Shown piece after piece: positions 56,601 to 62,600 of a DNA stretch of 64,000 nt. Position 1 is the first letter of the stretch. Each line of letters starts with the position of its first letter. The DNA is from VXYL01 sp965243175. GTDB lineage: Bacteria; Pseudomonadota; Gammaproteobacteria; Pseudomonadales; Azotimanducaceae. The notes beneath the pieces are model-generated. The model saw nothing but the letters and a program-made list of their open reading frames with translations. It had not been told where the DNA came from and did no database searches. Location: NCBI GenBank assembly GCA_965243175.1, contig OZ251532.1:3286001-3350000 (forward strand). The letters run 5' to 3'. The translations under genes were made by a program, and so were the position numbers.

Positions 56601-59600
56601 GACGTCCACGGACGACGACGCGCCGAGCCTGCAGGTGAGCGTCACCGCGCTGACGGTGGACGAGAACAGCAGCGGCAGCTACACCATCCGCCTCAACACG
56701 CAGCCGAGCGCCACGGTGACGGTCACGGTCTCCGGCGCGACCGGCGCGGTGACCGTGGACACGTCCGCCACGACCGGCAACCAGAACACCCTCACGTTCA
56801 CGAACGCGAACTGGGCCACGGCGCAGACCGTGACGGTGTCCGCCGGAGACGACGGCAACGCCCGGAACGAGGAGGTGTCCCTGACGCACACCGCGAGCGG
56901 CGGCGACTACGCTGGCCTGGCCATGGGTTCGCGCCCCGGCGTGACGGTGACCGTGACCGACAACGACACGGCGGGCATCCTCCTCGACGCCGACCCGAAC
57001 ACCCCGAACGACCAGGCGGGCCCGATCGCGCTGGCCGAACTCTCCACCGCGTCCAACAACTCGGTCAGCTACACCGTGCGCCTGTCCTCGGAACCGACCC
57101 AGACCGCGACGGTGACGATCACGAGCGACGACACCACGGCGGTGACGGTGGACGACACCGACGGCGACAGCCTGAACGGCGTCCAGAACACGCTGACGTT
57201 CACCAGCGCGAACTGGAACACCCCGCGGACGGTGACCCTCACCGCGGCCCAGGACACCGACGGCGTGGGCGAGAACGTCACCATCACCCACACGGCGGCC
57301 ACCGCGACGCAGAGCGAGTACACGAACCTCCAGGCGACCATCACCGCGAACACCACGGACGCCCAGGCCCCCGGCTTCGTCTTCGACGCCGACCCGAGCT
57401 CCCCGGCCACGAACGAAGCGGGCCCGCTGCAACTGGCCGAACTGTCGTCGTCCAGCACCAACACCGACGACTACACCGTGCGCCTGACCTCCCAGCCCAC
57501 CCAGACGGTCACGGCGACGATCACGAGCAGCAACACGTTGGCGGTGGTCGTGGACGACACGGACACCGGCAACCCCGGCACCCAGAACACCCTCACGTTC
57601 ACGTCGAGCAACTGGGACACCCCGCAGACCGTGACCCTGACGGCGCAGCAGGACGACAACGGCTTCGACGAGTCGGTGACCATCGCCCACGCCGCGGCCA
57701 CGACGACGAACAGCGAATACCGGAACGTGAACGGCAGCTTCATGGCCACCGTGAACGACGACGAGACCCCGGCCATCACGCTGTCGGCGACCACGCTGTC
57801 CGTGCAGGAGCAGAGCAGCGCGACCTACACGGTGCGCCTCGCCACGGAGCCGGTGGGCGGCAGCGTCACGGTGGACGTCACCGGCGCGGCGGACGGCCTC
57901 TCGGCCAGCCCGACGCGCCTGATTTTCACCGCCGGCAGCTGGGACACCGAGCGCACGGTGCGGATAACGGCCGCGAACGACCAGGACGGCGACAGCGAGG
58001 TGGTCACGTTCAGCCACGCCGCGTCCGGCGCCGACTACGGCAGCGTCCCGACGGCGGCGCTGGTGGCCACGTCCACGGACAACGACACCCCGAGCCTGCA
58101 AGTCACCCCGACCACGCTGGAAGTGGACGAGAACAGCAGCGGCCGCTACCGCGTCCGCCTCAACACCCAGCCCACGGGGAACGTGACGGTGACGGTCTCC
58201 GGCGCCGCGGGCGCGGTGACGGTGGACACGGCGACCACGAGCGGCGACCAGAACACCCTGACGTTCACCACGACGACGTGGAGCGCCCAGCAGACGGTGA
58301 CGGTGGAGGCCGGCGACGACGGCAACGCCCAGAACGAGATGCTGACCCTGACGCACACGGCGAGCGGCGGCGGCTACGGCGCCCTCGCGGCCGGCGCCCG
58401 TCCGAGCGTCCAGCTGACGGTGGACGACGACGACACGGCCGGCATCCTCGTCGACGCCGACCCGAACACGGCGAACGACCAGCCCGGCCCGGTGCTGCTG
58501 AACGAGCTCTCCACCGCGTCCAACAACTCGGTCGACTACACCGTGCGCCTGTCCTCGGAGCCGACTCAGACCGCGACGATCACCATCACGAGCAACGACC
58601 CCGCCGTGACGGTCGGCGACACGGACGGCGACAGCCTGAACGGCGTCCAGAACACGCTGACGTTCACGAACGCCAACTGGAACACCCCCCGGACGGTGAC
58701 CCTCACCGCGGCCGAGGACGACAACGGCGTCGGCGAGAGCGCGACGATCACCCACACGTCGTCCACGTCGTCGGCCAGCGAGTACACGAACTTGTCAGCG
58801 ACCCTGACGGCGAACACCACTGACGACGACGCGCCGGCCTTCGTCTTCGACGCCGACCCGGACACCGTTAATGACCAGTCCGGCCCGCTGGCGCTGAACG
58901 AACTGTCCACGTCCTTGACGAACTCCGACGCCTATACCGTGCGCCTGTACACGCAGCCCACCCAAACGGTCACTGCGACCATCACCAGCAATACGCCTTC
59001 GGTCACCGTGGACGACACCGACGGCGACAGCCTGAACGGCGTCCAGAACACGCTGACGTTCACCGCCACGAACTGGGCGACCCCTCAGACCGTGACCCTC
59101 ACGGCGCAGCAGGACGACAACGGCTTCGACGAAACCGTCACCATCACGCACCGCGCTCGCACGACGCCGAACAGCGAGTACACCAACGTCAACGGCACGT
59201 TCACGGCGAGCGTGACGGACGACGAAACCCCGGCCATCACCCTGTCGGCGACCACCCTCACGGTGCCGGAGCAGAACAGCGCCACCTACACCGTCCGCCT
59301 CGCCACCGAGCCGGTGGGCGGCAACGCCACGGTGGACATCACCGGCGCGGCGGACGGCATCGCCCCGAACCCGACGCGGCTGGTCTTCACGGCCGGCAAC
59401 TGGGACACGCCGCGGACGGTGCGGGTGAGTGCGGCGAACGACAACGACTCGACGAACGAGGTCGTCACCCTGAGCCACGCCGCGACCGGCGCCGACTACG
59501 GCAGCGTCCCGACGGCGGCGATCGTGGTCACGGCCACCGACGACGACACGCCGAGCCTGAACGTCTCCCCGACCCGCCTGACCGTGCGCGAGAACCGCAC

Positions 59601-62600
59601 CGCGACGTACACGATGCGCCTCAACACGCAGCCGAGCGCCGCGGTGACGGTGAGCGTGAGCGGCACGACCGCGGAAGTGACGGTCGACGAGACCGCCCTG
59701 ACGTTCACGACGACGAACTGGAACGCCGCCCGCACGATCACCGTGAGCGCGGCGGACGACGACAACGCCACCGACGAGACCGTGAACCTGCTGCACGCCG
59801 CCACCGGCGGCGACTACACGGGCCTGGCGCCCGCCTCGCGCCCGGGCGTGGAGGTCTCCGTGGACGACGACGACACCCCGGCGCTGGCGATCGACCCGGA
59901 CCCGAACGCGGGCCCGCTGGCGCTGAACGAGATGTCCGGCCACGCCGACAACGCGAAGGACTACACGGTGCGCCTGGCCACGCAGCCGACCGCGCAGGTG
60001 GAGGTGGCCGTGTCCAGCAACGACCGCGCCGTCTCCGTGGACAACGACGCCACGCCCCGAACGCGCACATTGACCTTCACCACGACCAACTGGGCGACGG
60101 CGCAGGCGGTGACGGCGACCGCCGCCGAGGACGACGACGCCTCGAACGAGACCGTGACCATCGCCCACGCGGCCAGCGGCGGCGACTACGAAGGCGTCTC
60201 GGCGCAGCTCTCCGCCACGACGCTGGACGACGACGAGCCGGCCATCGTGGTCGTCGCCACGGCCCTGGTCGCCTCCGGCGTGGCCGAAGGCGGGGAGGCG
60301 ACGTACACGGTGCGCCTGGACACCGAACCGGCCGGCGTGGCGCGGGTGTCGGTGGCGGCGGAGGGCTCGGTGTCGGTGGACCTGGACCGCAACCAGGCGG
60401 GCGTCCAGCGCTGGCTGCGCTTCGACGCGACGAACTGGAACACCCCGCGTGCGGCGCAGGTGCGCGGGCTGGAGGACGCGGACGCCGCATCCGGCATGGC
60501 CACGCTGCGCCACACGTCCTCGGGCGCGGACTACGCCCGCGCCCCGGCGGTGGACGTGCAGTTCGCGGTGTCCGACACCGACACGCCGCAAGTGCTGGCC
60601 GACGCCACGACGGTGGAGGTGAACGAAGATTCGACGGCGGCGTACTCGGTGACGCTCGCGGCAGCCCCGACCGGCGGCACGGTCGAAGTGACCCCGACCA
60701 GCTCCGACGAAGCGGTGGCCACGGTCTCCCCGACGACGCTGCGCTTCACCGCATCGAACTGGAACGCCCCCCAGCGCGTGACCGTACGCGGCGTCTCGGA
60801 CGGTGCCGCCAGCATCACCCACCCGACGACCGGCGCCGACTACGGCGGTGCATCCACGCCCACGGTGGCCGCGACGGTGCGCGACGAGGACGCCCCCGGA
60901 GTCCGCGTCGAACCGACGCTGCTGCGCATGGAGGAGGGCGGAACGGGCAGCTACCGCGTCCGCCTGAACACGCAGCCCGCCGCCGACGTGACGGTGACGG
61001 CGACCAGCGGCAGTTCGGAACTGACGTTGCAGGACGGCGTACAGCAGGTCGGCGCGCTGACGCTGACGTTCACGACGGGCAACTGGAACGCCGAGCAGCG
61101 GGTGCGCGCGCAGTCCATCGTCGACGACGACGTGGACGACGAGACGACGACAGTGACGCACACGGTGGCCGGCTACGCAGGCGTATCGTCCGCCCCGACG
61201 CTGGCGGTCGAAGTGGAGGACGCCGACGCGCCGGGGATCGCCTTCGACCCGCCGGAGGGCCTGTCCCTGACGGAAGGCGGTGCCGCCGCGACGGCCACGT
61301 ACACGGCGGTCCTCACCGCCCGCCCGACGGCCGCGGTGACGGTCGCGGTGTCGAGCGACGACGCCGGCCTCGCGTTCGACACGAACACGGCCCCCGGTGC
61401 TCCCGGCGACCAGACGGAACTGACGTTCACGACGACGAACTGGAACGTGCCGCAGACGGTGACGGCGCGCGCCGAGACGGACGCCGACGCGGCGACGGAA
61501 GAGGCGGTGCTGCTGCACGCGGCATCCGGCGGCGGCTACGACAGCGTGGCGGCGGAGTACGCCGTGCAGGTCTCCGACGCCGACGCCGCCCCGGCCCCCG
61601 CCCGCGTGCAGGCGTCCTCGGCCGGCACGACCAGCCTGTCGGTGAGCTGGTCCGCATCCCCCGGCGCGCAGGGCTACTGGGTCCAGTGGCGCGCGGTCGG
61701 CGGCGAATGGAGCCTCGACCGCCTGATCGAAGTGCCGGCCGTCGGCGCGGCATCCGCCGGCGGAACGCTGCGCGTCGCCACCGGCGCACTGTCGGCGCGC
61801 ATCGACGGCCTGCGCGAAGGCGTGGTCTACGAAGTCCGCGTCCTCGGCCTGAACCGCGGCGACCCGGGCGACCCGTCGCCCACGGCGAGCGGCACGCCGC
61901 GCCCGAGAAGCCCCGCCGGCAACCGCGCGCCGGTGGTCGCGGCGCAGCCGGGGATCGTCCTGCTGGAAGTCGGCGGCCAGACGGAACTCGACATTTCCGG
62001 CCTGTTCCGCGAACCGGAGGGCGACGCGCTGACGTACTCGGCGGCATCGACGAACCCCGAGGTGGCGACGGCAACGCTCGCCGGAACCACGCTGCGCATC
62101 TTCGGCGGCCGCCCCGGCAACGCCGAGATCGCGGTCACGGCGGAAGACCCGCAGGGACTCTCGGCCAGGTTGGACATCCGCGTAGGCGTGATCGGCACGG
62201 CGTGCTACACGGCCCCGGCGCAAGCGCCGGAAGGCGGCACGGCGGTCCTGACGGCGGAACTGGCATCGGCGGTGGAAGGCTCGACGACGGTGCGCTGGCG
62301 CATCATGCGCGACACGAACCCGGCGACCGCCGACGCGGACGCCGGCGACCACGGCGGCGCTTCGGGCGACGTGGAGATCCGCGCCGGCGAGCGCTGCGCC
62401 ACAATCGAAATCCCGATCCTGAACGACTCCGTGGCGGAGCCGGCGCGGGAGTGGTTCGATGTGGAACTGCGCCTGCGCTACAACCGCGACGCCCGCTTGA
62501 CGCACACGACGGTTTCGGTGGCCGTCCTCGAAGGCGTCTGCGACCGCGCCCCGCCAGTCCGTCGCGCCCTGATGGCCGCGACCGACGCGCGCCGCTGCCA

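Noticed and set aside
41344..58755. A 5,803-codon open frame on the minus strand opposite the giant gene
   Set aside because: It follows from extreme codon bias and repetition of the plus-strand gene. The translation is Arg/Val/Gly/Ala-rich with no domain signature, whereas the plus strand gives clear repeated domains.
40233..58823. Long plus-strand open frames of 2,580 and 3,538 codons in another frame of the giant gene
   Set aside because: They are Arg-rich shadows lacking motifs; repeated DNA removes stop codons periodically in all copies at once.
42361..59874. Regular repeats considered as CRISPR or satellite DNA
   Set aside because: The periods are kilobase-scale, in frame and encode protein domains; there are no short spacers between identical repeats.
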